The notes beneath the pieces were generated by a model, which had not been told where the DNA came from, made no database searches, and saw only the letters and a list, made by a program, of their open reading frames with translations. The position numbers and the translations under genes were made by a program. From positions 3,410,001 through 3,474,000 of the forward strand of contig NZ_CP108100.1 of assembly GCF_036195045.1 (NCBI RefSeq): 64,000 nt of DNA. The letters are read 5' to 3'. This document shows positions 44,022 through 55,719 of this stretch, one piece after another; within the stretch, counting starts at the first letter, position 1, and every line of letters starts with the position of its first letter. Source of the stretch: Streptomyces sp. NBC_00236. GTDB taxonomy: Bacteria > Actinomycetota > Actinomycetes > Streptomycetales > Streptomycetaceae.

Positions 44022-44744
44022 TCACCCATGACACTCACGGCAAGCATCAGTCGTCGTGTCGGCACACCAGCAAGTCTCACGATCAGCGACCGCCAGGGCG
44101 AACGGCACGTCGACGCCGTCACGCCACCCAAGCGCCACGAAGTGGTCTCGCAGGAAAGCGTCAGCTGCGGTCAGGGCCGCCCACGAACTGTCGTAGCTCT
44201 GAGCTGCCTGCTGATCGGTGCCATCGCAGCCATGCCCCGTCCACGTCCACGAAGATTGCCCTGGCACGCGGCTGACTTCCGCGCTTCCTCCATACCTCTC
44301 CACAGAGAACGTCCCCGACGAGGGATCACCGTTGTCACCCGCTTGGGGCCACTTCTTCCGAGCAGCCTGCCGTGAAATCCCCCAGGCCTCTCCAACTCGA
44401 CCGTAGCTAGCCCCCATTTCGCCAGCAGTCTGCACAGTGTCCGCTGCAAGCTCCTGAACGGTTTCTTGCATGTACCGCAGCACACGCAGTTGGGCAAGCT
44501 GCCAGTCAGCGTATTGAGTCACGGCGGCCGGAGCAGTGTGGCCGTTGTCCATACACTCTCGACTCCGCGCAGAGATACGCCGTGCCAGAGCATGGGCCAC
44601 GGAGCGCATCTGATCCCACAGCTCAGCGCTTTCACGATCGTCAAGTTCGCGCCATGCCGGGTCACGCAGCCTGTCGACGTCGCCTACCGGCGCATCGTCA
44701 CCAACGGGTTCCTGTCGCTCCACAGTGACAATCATAGTTGTCAC
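44022..44744 (-). CDS. Putative DNA-binding protein of integrated element
   Basis: 240 residues from GTG 44744 (ATG 44735 possible). The middle contains a helix-turn-helix-like stretch, ASYGRVGEAWGISRQAARKK, after a long helical region with RRISARSRECMDNGH. The C-terminus ends in CWCADTTTDACRECHG, a possible metal-binding cluster of cysteines. An inverted repeat overlaps the start codon, suggesting autoregulation. I do not recognise the family; similar context is common for regulators of integrated actinobacterial elements. Confidence 0.6.
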   Translation of the reverse strand: MTTMIVTVERQEPVGDDAPVGDVDRLRDPAWRELDDRESAELWDQMRSVAHALARRISARSRECMDNGHTAPAAVTQYADWQLAQLRVLRYMQETVQELAADTVQTAGEMGASYGRVGEAWGISRQAARKKWPQAGDNGDPSSGTFSVERYGGSAEVSRVPGQSSWTWTGHGCDGTDQQAAQSYDSSWAALTAADAFLRDHFVALGWRDGVDVPFALAVADRETCWCADTTTDACRECHG

Positions 44745-44745
44745 T
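44724..44745. promoter_or_regulatory. Inverted repeat over the start of the 44022 gene
   Basis: Perfect 8-bp arms AGTGACAA and TTGTCACT separated by 6 nt, covering the GTG start. A repressor bound here would block its own synthesis. The adjoining 286-bp gap to 45030 holds no gene I can support. Confidence 0.55.
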
Positions 44746-45030
44746 CGACGGAAACCAGGGTTGCCGGTTCGGAACTAGCGATCAAACGCCCGCGGCTGGA
44801 TGGCAGTCGGTTTCTCTCTTCCAACCCCGAGAAAGAGGAGCGTAGCCGCAGGTCAGTCAGGCATGACTCCACCGGTTGGCCCTGGTTCCCCTGTTGTAGC
44901 AAGTAGCGCTGACCCGCGAACCAACTTGCGTGGCTAAGTAGTTCCTCCCTCAAAGTCAGCACAACCAGAAGCGCACACCACCCCCATGGGTGCGGCGCTA
45001 CGTCATGCGTTTCGATGAAGAGGAGGTCTC

Positions 45031-45237
45031 GTGGCTAGCCACGTAGACGAACACCACATGACACCAGCTGGTGGTCAGCATCCGATCTCTGATGCGGCTG
45101 TCTCGACAAGGCCCATCTTCGATCTCCGCTGCGGTGGCGTCCGTGTGACTGTGGAGCGCATCCCGTACGGGCTGCTGGCGCTCGTCAGCACCGCATCGGC
45201 TTATGCACTGGGAGCGTGGAACTGGTTCGTTCGTTGA
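45031..45237 (+). CDS. Small membrane protein
   Basis: 68 residues from GTG 45031, with AGGAGG at 4-nt spacing, so translation is well supported. A soluble N-terminal part contains IFDLRCGGVRVTVERIPYG; residues about 46-67 (LLALVSTASAYALGAWNWFV) make one C-terminal membrane helix. Such short proteins are frequent in Streptomyces integrative plasmids. No function can be given. Confidence 0.65.
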   Translation: MASHVDEHHMTPAGGQHPISDAAVSTRPIFDLRCGGVRVTVERIPYGLLALVSTASAYALGAWNWFVR

Positions 45238-45300
45238 TCATCCGCCCACAGCTTTTGCGCTCTACGAGATCGTGCGTCTAAACCTCGACGGGCACAAGCG

Positions 45301-45332
45301 GAAGCCCCCAGCCTGAAAGGGCCGGGGGCTTC
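45301..45332. terminator. Terminator hairpin before the integrase remnant
   Basis: Arms GAAGCCCCC and GGGGGCTTC around an 18-nt GC-rich centre. It follows GGGCACAAGCG, which resembles the sequence after the right att repeat (GGGCACAAGCGAAG). It terminates converging transcripts. Confidence 0.6.
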
Positions 45333-45352
45333 ACAGCGGACATCTGAGGTGG

Positions 45353-45580
45353 CTACTGACGGCGGCGACTCCTCAACAGGCGGTCCCTGTGGCTCATGGC
45401 CTCCCGCTGCGTGTCCTGCACGACGTGCGTATAGACGTCCATGGTGATGCTGGTCTGGGAGTGCCCAAGGATCTCCATCACGACGCGAGGGGCGACCCCG
45501 GCTGCCGTGAAGAGGGTGGCCGGACCGTGCCGGGCGTCGTGAAGCCGGAAGTAGCGGCCTGGCCTCACTCGAGCCCTGCG
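45353..45580 (-). pseudogene. Tyrosine integrase, C-terminal remnant
   Basis: About 72 residues: FRLHDARHGPATLFTAAGV, VVMEILGHSQTSITMDVYTH and a Arg-rich tail. This includes the HxxR motif, the second His (LGHSQ) and the catalytic Tyr (VYTH) of phage-type integrases. All upstream domains are missing; the coding sequence ends abruptly at about 45580 next to the DUF6928-like gene. It is probably the remainder of the recombinase that moved this region. Confidence 0.85.
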
Positions 45581-45584
45581 GGAG

Positions 45585-46343
45585 CTAGAAGCCGCCCTGT
45601 TCGACCAACAAGCCGTCTGGGCCCATCGTGAAGAACCGGGGCGGCCCCATCGCCTCCATGGCCCTCCGCAGCTCCGCTTCCTTCTCGGCGAGATCAGAAC
45701 CGTTGGGGTCCCTCACGCGAAAGCCACGGAGTTCGATGTTCTCCGCATCGACGTCCCCTGGCTCCGGCATGCCCTCCTTGATGAAGCCGCAGAGTGCACG
45801 CAGTGCGTCTTCGCCGAGCTCAAGAGGATGAAAGGGCAGGGCGTACGGTTCCTCCTCTTCACCTGACCACGGAATGACGTCCGCCGGACGGCCCCCAGCC
45901 CAGTAGGGAAGTTCAAAGGCAAGCGGTTCCCCGATGTTCTCGATGATCCCGTGGTCCGGCGACAGGCTCAGAGACCGAATGAGACGTCCGTCCTCCCATA
46001 CAGCGAACGCCAACCAGTCGACCACGCTGTGCATGGCGTGCAGGACCAACCGTCGGCCGGCGCTCGCCGCGACGAGATGCCGGGGGAGCTGTGACGGGAA
46101 ATCGATCATCACGCGCTGATCACAGATGATCTCCACGCCGGGCCAGCTCCCGGCATAGGCTGTTCCATCCGGGGGATACACGCCCTCATACAGGTCGGAG
46201 CCATCCGTGTCCTCGATCTCGCAGCTCGGATAAAGCCGCCGCATCATGACGGACGTCTGCTCCAAGTCCGCCGCTCCCACTTGCTGCAGCAGGCCGGGCA
46301 CATCGTCGTCGGCGTACACGAGCAGACCGGTCTTGGCTCCCAA
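45585..46343 (-). CDS. DUF6928-like conserved protein
   Basis: 252 residues from ATG 46343. GAKTGLLVYADDDVPGLLQQ opens the protein; ICDQRVMIDFPSQLPRHLVA, VVDWLAFAVWEDGRLIRSLS and PYWAGGRPADVIPWSG follow. This arrangement is seen in conserved actinobacterial proteins of unknown function (DUF6928). A Glu-rich EEEEPYALPFHPLELGEDAL precedes the end. The 3' end abuts the integrase remnant, marking the right edge of the disturbed region. Confidence 0.7.
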   Translation of the reverse strand: MGAKTGLLVYADDDVPGLLQQVGAADLEQTSVMMRRLYPSCEIEDTDGSDLYEGVYPPDGTAYAGSWPGVEIICDQRVMIDFPSQLPRHLVAASAGRRLVLHAMHSVVDWLAFAVWEDGRLIRSLSLSPDHGIIENIGEPLAFELPYWAGGRPADVIPWSGEEEEPYALPFHPLELGEDALRALCGFIKEGMPEPGDVDAENIELRGFRVRDPNGSDLAEKEAELRRAMEAMGPPRFFTMGPDGLLVEQGGF

Positions 46344-46723
46344 GGCCCCTCCTCAAACGCAATGCTCAATTGGTCGCTGCACCGTATCCCCCCGCTCCGA
46401 CACAGGGGCGGCGTCGTCAGCGCCGCCGCTCTGGGCCGTCTCCGGGCCGTGCGCCGATCAGTGCCGCTGCCAACGTGATGGCGGTGCGTTTATGGATGCG
46501 CAAGGGAACAGACCTCCTCAATTCGGAAGGCCGCTCTCGATTTCCCGGTGGAAGAGCGCTGGGGGGGGGTGGTCATGTGTCACTGGGCAGCTCGCCGACT
46601 CCTCCACGCGTCGCGGGAGCGGGGGCGGCCAGCCTCGATGGTGAAGTGCGCTGCGCTTCCAACGCGCGACCGATTAGTCTCTGCTGGTCCGCCCGGCCTC
46701 GGGCGTTTCGGGAGAGGGTGTTC

Positions 46724-47389
46724 ATGAGGCAGCGGGGAGCGGGCAGCGGACTGAGGTTCGCGGGCTGGGTGCTGGTACCGCTCGGGCTGATCCTGGCGGT
46801 GGGCGGCATCGGGTACTTCTTCACGCATTACCAAGGGGTCACCGTCATGAGCGAGGCGATGGAGCCGACGTTCCGTCAGGGCCAGCGGCTGATCGTCGAG
46901 GACATCGACGCGGACGAGCTCCGCAGGGGTGATGTCGTACTCGTCGCGGTGCCCAGCCGCTACGAAGGCCGTCCGGTCCTGCAACGGGTCCTCGGGATGG
47001 GCGGCGATCACGTGGTCTGCGACGGGAATCGGATCACCGTGAACGGGAAGCCGGTCGACGAACCGTACGTGATGCGCGGCGAGGTGAACCCGGCGGCCGA
47101 ACCGTACGACGTGCGGGTGCCGGACGGGCGGTTGTTCCTCCTGGGCGATCACCGAGGGAACTCGAACGACTCGCGCTTCCACCTCGACGAGCAGTCGGGC
47201 AGCGTCGCGGTCTCCGGGGTGCGCGGGCGAGTGCAGGGGCTCGCCGTGCCGGCGGCGACGGGGGCGCTCGGAGCCCTGGGGATCCTGCTGACACTGATCG
47301 GGACCGGCTTGGGGATCGGGGGATACGTCGCCGGGCGGAGCTCCCGACGGCCGCTCGCGGCTGTGCCGCCGTGGCCCGCGGTCCAGTGA
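46724..47389 (+). CDS. S26 signal-peptidase-like protein lacking the Ser/Lys dyad
   Basis: 221 residues from ATG 46724 (GGAGAGG upstream). One N-terminal membrane helix (GWVLVPLGLILAVGGIGYFF) and a C-terminal one (LGALGILLTLIGTGLGIGGY) flank an S26-type domain. The box normally SMxPT reads EAMEPT (Ala for the nucleophile), and the box normally KRVIGxPGD reads QRVLGMGGD (Gln for the general base). GDHRGNSNDSR is preserved. It should therefore be inactive as a classical signal peptidase; it could bind substrates or use another residue. Confidence 0.85.
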   Translation: MRQRGAGSGLRFAGWVLVPLGLILAVGGIGYFFTHYQGVTVMSEAMEPTFRQGQRLIVEDIDADELRRGDVVLVAVPSRYEGRPVLQRVLGMGGDHVVCDGNRITVNGKPVDEPYVMRGEVNPAAEPYDVRVPDGRLFLLGDHRGNSNDSRFHLDEQSGSVAVSGVRGRVQGLAVPAATGALGALGILLTLIGTGLGIGGYVAGRSSRRPLAAVPPWPAVQ

Positions 47390-47522
47390 GGCACCAGCGA
47401 ATCCGGTATTGACGTGTCAGCGCCAACCGTGGCTTGATGAGCGGTACGCGGGCATGGGAGCGCTCCCACGTCCCACGCGTACCCGCACTTCAGCTTCCGC
47501 CCCACCTAGGGAAGGACACCCC

Positions 47523-48602
47523 GTGCGCAGCAGACACCGTCCCCGCCTCGCCGCTTTCCTGGCCGCCCTGTTCGTCCTCGTAGCCGGCTTGGGTCTCGCC
47601 GGCGCCCCGTCCGCCACCGCAGCCGCGACCACCGCTGCCGCCGCGGATCCGGTACGGATCATGCCGCTCGGCGACTCCATCACCGGCTCCCCGGGCTGCT
47701 GGCGTTCCCTCCTCTGGGACCAGCTGGAGAACGCCGGTTACACCGACATCGACTTCGTCGGCACCCTGAACGCCCAGAGCTGCGCCCTCACGCACGACGC
47801 CGACAACGAGGGCCACGGCGGCTTCCTGGCCACCACCACCGCCGACCAGAACCTGCTGCCCGGGTGGCTGGCGGCGACCGCGCCGGACATCGTGGTGATG
47901 CACTTCGGGACCAACGACGTCTGGAGCAGCATCGCGCCGGACACCGTTCTCGCCGCGTACACCAAGCTGGTCGGCCAGATGCGGGCCCACAACCCGGCGA
48001 TGAAGGTGCTGGTCGCCCAGATCATCCCGGTCAATCCGAGCAGTTGCGCCGAGTGCGCCGCCCGTACGGTCGCCTTCAACCAGCGCATCCCGGCCTGGGC
48101 CCAGGGCATCACCACCGCGCAGTCGCCGGTCACCGTCGTCGACCAGTGGACGGGCTTCGACACGGCCACCGACACCTACGACGGCGTCCACCCCAACGCC
48201 TCCGGGGACGCCAAGATGGCGGCCCGTTGGTATCCGGCCCTGTCGGCCCTGCTCACCCCGGGAGGCCCGGTGGATCCCGAGGAGCCCGGGGAGCCCGGGG
48301 ACCAGGGGTGTTCGGCGGTCCTCCGGACGGTGTCGGCGTGGCAGGGCGGGTACCAGGGTGAGGTGAAGGTCACCAACACCTCGGCCACGAAGGCGACTTC
48401 CGCCTGGACGGTGACCCTCGGGCTCCCGGCGGGCAGCCGGCTCACCCAGGTCTGGAACGGTGCGCTGACCGGGACGACGGTGCGCGACGCCGGGTGGAAC
48501 GGCACGCTGACGGCGGGGGCGAGCACCACGTTCGGCTTCCTCGCGAGCACGTCGGAGGCGGCGGGCACGCCTCCTCCGACGGCCTCGTGTGCGGCGTCCT
48601 GA
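47523..48602 (+). CDS. Secreted SGNH hydrolase with CBM2 domain
   Basis: 359 residues from GTG 47523 (GGAAGG upstream). A signal peptide (RLAAFLAALFVLVAGLGLAG, then ATAAA) is followed by an SGNH esterase domain: PLGDSITGS, HGGFLA, MHFGTNDVW and TYDGVHPNASG supply blocks I, II, III and V. A Pro/Glu/Gly linker leads to a C-terminal family 2 carbohydrate-binding module with paired Cys and aromatic positions (SAWQGGYQGEVKVTN, LTQVWNGALT). It likely deacetylates or de-esterifies plant polysaccharides outside the cell. Confidence 0.93.
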   Translation: MRSRHRPRLAAFLAALFVLVAGLGLAGAPSATAAATTAAAADPVRIMPLGDSITGSPGCWRSLLWDQLENAGYTDIDFVGTLNAQSCALTHDADNEGHGGFLATTTADQNLLPGWLAATAPDIVVMHFGTNDVWSSIAPDTVLAAYTKLVGQMRAHNPAMKVLVAQIIPVNPSSCAECAARTVAFNQRIPAWAQGITTAQSPVTVVDQWTGFDTATDTYDGVHPNASGDAKMAARWYPALSALLTPGGPVDPEEPGEPGDQGCSAVLRTVSAWQGGYQGEVKVTNTSATKATSAWTVTLGLPAGSRLTQVWNGALTGTTVRDAGWNGTLTAGASTTFGFLASTSEAAGTPPPTASCAAS

Positions 48603-48625
48603 TCCCCGGCCCCTGGTAGGGGTCG

Positions 48626-48661
48626 GATGCCCTGCCGTCGGAGAAGGCGGCAGGGCATCCT
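48626..48661. terminator. Bidirectional terminator
   Basis: Perfect 13-bp arms GGATGCCCTGCCG and CGGCAGGGCATCC with a 10-nt loop, between the convergent hydrolase and methyltransferase genes. Confidence 0.85.
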
Positions 48662-48703
48662 GCCGTGCCATGCCTGTGCGGCGCACAGACGGTGCGGCGG
48701 CGC

Positions 48704-49456
48704 CTACGGTTTGTGGGTCACCCAGAGCATTTCCGCCGGCCAGCGGTGTGCCCAGTCGGGCGGGTCGGTCCGGTTGTAGCCGTTGGCCGTTCCGGGGTCG
48801 GGCCGCGGCTCGATGAGGTCGTCGATCACGAGACCCGCGCCGCGCAGGACCCTGACCCAGTCGCCGTAGGTGAGCTGGTAGCTGACCGCGTCCTGACCCT
48901 CGGCGATGGCGTCCAGCCCGAAGTAGTCCTGCCGCATCGTCGTGGTTGCGTGGCCGGCGGCTTCGTCGTAGCAGGCTTCGAACCATGGGCTGGCGACGTT
49001 GAACACCAGACGCCCGCCGCGACGCAGGACGCGTGCGGCCTGTGGGACGGCCAGGCGCGGGGGCGCCCAGCTGAGTCCGCCGTAGTCGCAGAACACCACG
49101 TCGAAGCTGTCGTCGGCGAACGGGAGCTGTTCGGCGGCGCCTTGCACCAGCGGGTAGCGGGCCGCTCCCATCGCGCGAGCCGCCGCGGCGAGCTGGGCTT
49201 CGGACAGGTCGATCCCGACCGCGGTGGCGCCCTCAGCGGCGAGCGCCCTGGACCACTGGCCGGCGCCGCAGCCGAGTTCGAGGATGCGCTTGCCGGTGAC
49301 GTCACCCAGGGCGTTCAGGTGCGCGTCGGGGATGGCGTACGTCCCCCACAGCCGGGGCGTCGCGCCGATCTGCGGGTCGTGCTTCCGCTGGTAGTCGCCG
49401 CTGATCCGGTTCCAGAACCGCCGGTTGGCGGGAATGCTGTCCACACGCCGACTCAA
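48704..49456 (-). CDS. Class I SAM-dependent methyltransferase
   Basis: 250 residues from TTG 49456, or 246 from GTG 49444. Motif I is RILELGCGAGQWSRAL, then TAVGIDLSEAQL (motif II acidic), LPFADDSFDVVFCDYG (motif III/IV) and RVLRRGGRLVFNVASPW. This is the Methyltransf_11 type with a short substrate region. The C-terminal WAHRWPAEMLWVTHKP is typical of a conserved Streptomyces set. Substrate unknown; it stands alone, convergent with the SGNH hydrolase gene. Confidence 0.9.
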   Translation of the reverse strand: MSRRVDSIPANRRFWNRISGDYQRKHDPQIGATPRLWGTYAIPDAHLNALGDVTGKRILELGCGAGQWSRALAAEGATAVGIDLSEAQLAAAARAMGAARYPLVQGAAEQLPFADDSFDVVFCDYGGLSWAPPRLAVPQAARVLRRGGRLVFNVASPWFEACYDEAAGHATTTMRQDYFGLDAIAEGQDAVSYQLTYGDWVRVLRGAGLVIDDLIEPRPDPGTANGYNRTDPPDWAHRWPAEMLWVTHKP

Positions 49457-49505
49457 GCACCGCCCTCCGGGGCGGTCAACACGATTGTGCCGCGACCGGG
49501 AAGGC

Positions 49506-49745
49506 TCACCGGTTCCCGGGTGTCCCGCCCTTGTTCCGGGGGTGGTTGCGGGCCGTCCGCTCGTTGCCGAACTTGTACGCGCCCGTCCAGCGGGCCATCA
49601 CGGCCTGGGCATCGCCGGACTCCGCCTCGGCCAGGAACTTGGCCGCCCGGTCGCCGCGCAACGTGGTGGCCCTGCGGTCGCGGTGGGTGATGACAACGGT
49701 GCCGTCGGCCCGGACCGCGTAGCTGAAGCCGGAAGGTGCCGGCAT
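49506..49745 (-). CDS. Small conserved hypothetical protein
   Basis: 79 residues from ATG 49745. FSYAVRADGTVVITHRDRRA resembles a short beta-hairpin domain, followed by LRGDRAAKFLAEAESGDAQA and a Lys/Arg/Asn-rich tail. It has a sensible Streptomyces codon pattern and no overlap with a better frame. The function is unknown; it may bind nucleic acid through the basic tail. Confidence 0.6.
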   Translation of the reverse strand: MPAPSGFSYAVRADGTVVITHRDRRATTLRGDRAAKFLAEAESGDAQAVMARWTGAYKFGNERTARNHPRNKGGTPGNR

Positions 49746-49858
49746 GGGCGTATCTGCCTTCTGTCGTAGGTCGTAGCTCGTGGGTCGCAGCTCTTAGCTT
49801 CTAGCTCGTAGGTCGTGGCTGGAACGAGATGTGTCCGCTGTGCCCGGCCGCCGTCACC

Positions 49859-50749
49859 TCAGCGGCAGGAAGCCCTCAGCTGCGCCGCCGCATGATGCGC
49901 GCCGACCAACTGGGTGCTGCCCCAGTCCCGGCCCCGGTCGATCAGCTGGACCGCGAAGATGTCGCCCTTGACCGGGTAGCTGTGCACGTCGACCGCGCTG
50001 CCCCGGTGCACGGTCTGGCGTACGGCGAAGCCCGTGTACGCCGAGTCGGAGTCGAAGGGGTCGGAGAGCACCCGGTACACGGTGGGGTTTCCGGCGACGT
50101 CCCGGTCCCGGTCCGAGCGCGGGACGAAGACGGTCAGGGCGCACTCCCGGAACCCGGATCCCAGGTGCCAGGACCAGGTGGCGGTGGAGCCCCGGTCCTC
50201 GTCCGGGCTGCCGGACATCGGGACGGCGCTGAACCGGCCGTCGCACGAACTGCCCTGGAAGCCGCCCGAGTCGACCGTGTACCAGCCCGCGTCCCCGTTC
50301 TCGAAGCGCCCGTACTCGCGGTACTCCCCCGTCGAGCAGCCGGGGCCCGCCCACGCCGTGAAGCGGTAGCCGGGCCGGGCCGACGCGGTGGGAGGCGTGG
50401 TGGGGGAGGCCGCGGAGGAGGCGGGAGCCGAGGGGCTGATGCGGGTGGGGGCGCCGCCGGCCCGGTCGCCGGCGCCGGGGCCCGGGCGGCCGACCGCCCC
50501 GGTCCGGGTCTCACCGCCCGCCGAGGCGAGGAACGACACCGCCGTCACGAGCGCGCCCGTCAGTACCACCACCCCCGCCGCCAGCCAGGCCTTACGGCTC
50601 GCCGGCAGGGTCGACATCCGGCCCGCGAGCGTCTCCCGGGCGATCCACGCACCGTCACCGCCGCCCGCCCGCGTCACCGAGTCACAGTCGGGACAGCTCA
50701 TACCGGGCAGCGCACCACGTCGCTGACCGCCGCACTGTTGGCACCTCAT
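49859..50749 (-). CDS. Zinc-ribbon membrane protein with extracellular domain
   Basis: 296 residues from ATG 50749. It begins with MRCQQCGG and CPDCDS, a four-Cys zinc ribbon, then a membrane helix at about 53-75 (AWLAAGVVVLTGALVTAVSF). A Pro/Ser/Thr/Ala-rich linker follows. The outer C-terminal domain, with Cys pairs (GPGCSTGEYREYGRF, GSSCDGRFS, FRECALTVFVP), resembles adhesion or sensor ectodomains with disulfides. I know of no assigned role. It reads away from the neighbouring membrane protein. Confidence 0.7.
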   Translation of the reverse strand: MRCQQCGGQRRGALPGMSCPDCDSVTRAGGGDGAWIARETLAGRMSTLPASRKAWLAAGVVVLTGALVTAVSFLASAGGETRTGAVGRPGPGAGDRAGGAPTRISPSAPASSAASPTTPPTASARPGYRFTAWAGPGCSTGEYREYGRFENGDAGWYTVDSGGFQGSSCDGRFSAVPMSGSPDEDRGSTATWSWHLGSGFRECALTVFVPRSDRDRDVAGNPTVYRVLSDPFDSDSAYTGFAVRQTVHRGSAVDVHSYPVKGDIFAVQLIDRGRDWGSTQLVGAHHAAAQLRASCR

Positions 50750-50848
50750 GGCAGCACACCATGCCAGTGCCGCGTCCCCGCAGGGAGGGATCGTACGGAA
50801 TTGGCCCGCCGCCGGTCCCCCACCGCTGCGCGGGACCGGCGGCGGGCG

Positions 50849-52684
50849 TCAGCGCAGTTCGTCCGGGCACGGAGTCCCGGGCTGCAGTTGATACGGGGCG
50901 CCGAGCCGGTACACGCCGGGGCGCGGGGCGAGCAGTTCCGTCCACTCGTCGCCGTACTCGTCCTCGTCCATCTTGATCAGGCAGCCGTTCGTGTTGACGA
51001 AGGACTTCGGGGTGTCCTTGTCCGCACGCTCCTTGGACGCCTCGGTCTCCTGCGGCCGCTCCAGGCTCTTGCCCTTCTCGTCCACGACGGCGAGCCAGGG
51101 CGAGTACGGGATACGGATCAGCACCCGGCCCGCCTCCTTCACGTGGATGGTCAGCTCCCCGGCCTCGGCCTTGTCGACCGTCGCCGGCGGATCGGCCATC
51201 GGCACGGGGCCCTCGACCGCGAAGAGCCGCCAGTTCTCGTCGGACCAGATCGCCTTGAGGTACGGCAGCCCCTTGTCGACCAGCTCCGTCTCCTGGGCGG
51301 CGCCGCTGGAGTCCGGGTCGCCCTTCGGCAGCACCACGTAGTGGACGGCCCAGCGATCGAGCCACTGGCGGTAGTTGACGGGGTTCAGGGTGTCGTCGTA
51401 GAAGAGCGGGTTGCGCTCCATGTCGGCCTGCCGGTTCCAGCCGCGGGCCAGGTTGACGTGCTGCAGCATCGCGGCCGATTCCCGGTGGCTGCTCGGCGGG
51501 ACCACCTCGACCCTGCCCCGGTCGGCCCCGACCTGCTGGAGCTGATCGACCAGCGGCGCCAGCGCCCGCGTCCAGGACGCGGTGGGGGCGGTCCGGACGA
51601 TGTCGTCGACGCCCTTGAACCCGATCCAGAAGTTCAGTCCGACGAACGCGAGGACCAGTGCGTACCACTTACGGGAACGGGGCACGGTGTACGGCAGCGC
51701 GGCCAGCAGCACCACCCCGGCGAACAGCATCGCCATCCGCGAGACGTTCGAGCCGATCTGCGAGTCGATCACATACGTCAGCAGCGTCCCGGTCCCGTAC
51801 ACGGCGGCCGCGGTGCGCACCGTGCGCCAGTCGCGCGGCACCAGGAAGAAGACGAGCCAGGCGAAGACGAACGGCCCCGACAGCGTCGCGACCGACATCG
51901 GCTGCGTACCGGAGAACGGGAACAGCCACGCGGACAGCGCCACCACCACGACCGGCGCCAGCCCGAGGGCGTACGCACCGGGGCGCCGCTTGTTCAGGAA
52001 CAGCGCGGCCGCGATCACTCCGAGGAAGAGCCCGGCCACCGGACTGCTCGCCGTCGCGAGGGCGGCGAGCGGTGCGGCGACGGCCGCCTTCGCCCAGCGC
52101 TTGTACCGCCAGCGGTACGGCCAGCAGAACACCGCCGCCGTCGCGCCGATCGCGAACATCATGCCGAGCCCGAACGTCACCCGGCCCGACAGCGCGTTGC
52201 ACAGATACGCGAAGACACCCGCCATCGAGCAGGCCAGCGGATTGCGCACCGCCTTCACCCGGTAAAGGATCAGGGAGGTCAGGCCCGCCGAGACCGTTCC
52301 GGCGATCATCATCGTCGTGCGTACGCCGACCAGCGACATCAGATACGGCGAGACGACGCTGTACGAGACGGGGTGCATGCCCCCGTACCAGGCCAGGTTG
52401 TACGCCGTCCCGGGATGCCGGCCGACGAACTCGGCCCAGGCGTCCTGGGCCGCGATGTCACCGCCGCTGTTGGCGAAGAAGAGGAACCAGAGAATGTGGG
52501 CGACGGCCGCGACCGCGGTCGTCAGCAGGACCGGATGCCTCAGGCACCGCTCCTTGAGAGCGTCGAACCTCCCGGTGGGCCCTCCGGCGCCGTCCGGTCC
52601 ACCCGGCCCGTCCGCCCCGCCGGTGCTCCCCGCGGCGCTCGCGGAAGCCGTGCTGCTCGCCCGTGTCGGCTCGGCAGTGGTCAC
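50849..52684 (-). CDS. Polytopic membrane protein, possible GT-C glycosyltransferase
   Basis: 611 residues from GTG 52684 (GGGGAGAG upstream). An Ala/Gly/Pro-rich cytosolic start is followed by about 10-12 membrane segments from residue 55 to 375 and a soluble C-terminal domain of about 220 residues on the outer face. The first outer loop contains SGGDIAAQDAWAEFV, the acidic pair position of GT-C polyprenyl-phosphate sugar transferases, and WYGGMHPVSYSVVSPYL follows. It may glycosylate envelope polymers. The family assignment is tentative; it could be annotated as an MFS-like protein. Confidence 0.65.
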   Translation of the reverse strand: MTTAEPTRASSTASASAAGSTGGADGPGGPDGAGGPTGRFDALKERCLRHPVLLTTAVAAVAHILWFLFFANSGGDIAAQDAWAEFVGRHPGTAYNLAWYGGMHPVSYSVVSPYLMSLVGVRTTMMIAGTVSAGLTSLILYRVKAVRNPLACSMAGVFAYLCNALSGRVTFGLGMMFAIGATAAVFCWPYRWRYKRWAKAAVAAPLAALATASSPVAGLFLGVIAAALFLNKRRPGAYALGLAPVVVVALSAWLFPFSGTQPMSVATLSGPFVFAWLVFFLVPRDWRTVRTAAAVYGTGTLLTYVIDSQIGSNVSRMAMLFAGVVLLAALPYTVPRSRKWYALVLAFVGLNFWIGFKGVDDIVRTAPTASWTRALAPLVDQLQQVGADRGRVEVVPPSSHRESAAMLQHVNLARGWNRQADMERNPLFYDDTLNPVNYRQWLDRWAVHYVVLPKGDPDSSGAAQETELVDKGLPYLKAIWSDENWRLFAVEGPVPMADPPATVDKAEAGELTIHVKEAGRVLIRIPYSPWLAVVDEKGKSLERPQETEASKERADKDTPKSFVNTNGCLIKMDEDEYGDEWTELLAPRPGVYRLGAPYQLQPGTPCPDELR

Positions 52685-52946
52685 TGCGACTCTCCCCGTC
52701 CCTCCCCGGACGCGTTGGAACCGCCGGCTTGCCTGCTCGGGTCTCATGGGCGGGAAGACGCGTTCCAGGGTCCACGCGTTGCCCCCGGGACGCTAACACG
52801 CACCTTCTCGTCACCGCCCGGAAAGGGGCCGGGGAAGGTCCGGGAAGGCCCGTGAGATGCCTCGCACCCGGGCGTTCCCTGGCGCTTCCCCGGTCCTGGC
52901 TCTCCCCGCCGCCCCCGGCCCTCTCCGGGCCGGGGGCGGCGGAGCG

Positions 52947-55541
<2,595 letters not shown>

Positions 55542-55719
55542 GCGGCGCGGGACATCCCCGCGCTGTCCGAACCATCTACCAGTGTCCCGTGTGAACCCTC
55601 GGCCGGGCTGCTAGACGAGAACGACATACCTACTGGTTCCCGTATAAAGCACCCAGGCACCCTCGACAGACAGATGTGAGAGGGGTCACCCTGTCACTCA
55701 TCCACGCGGGGAGGCATGG

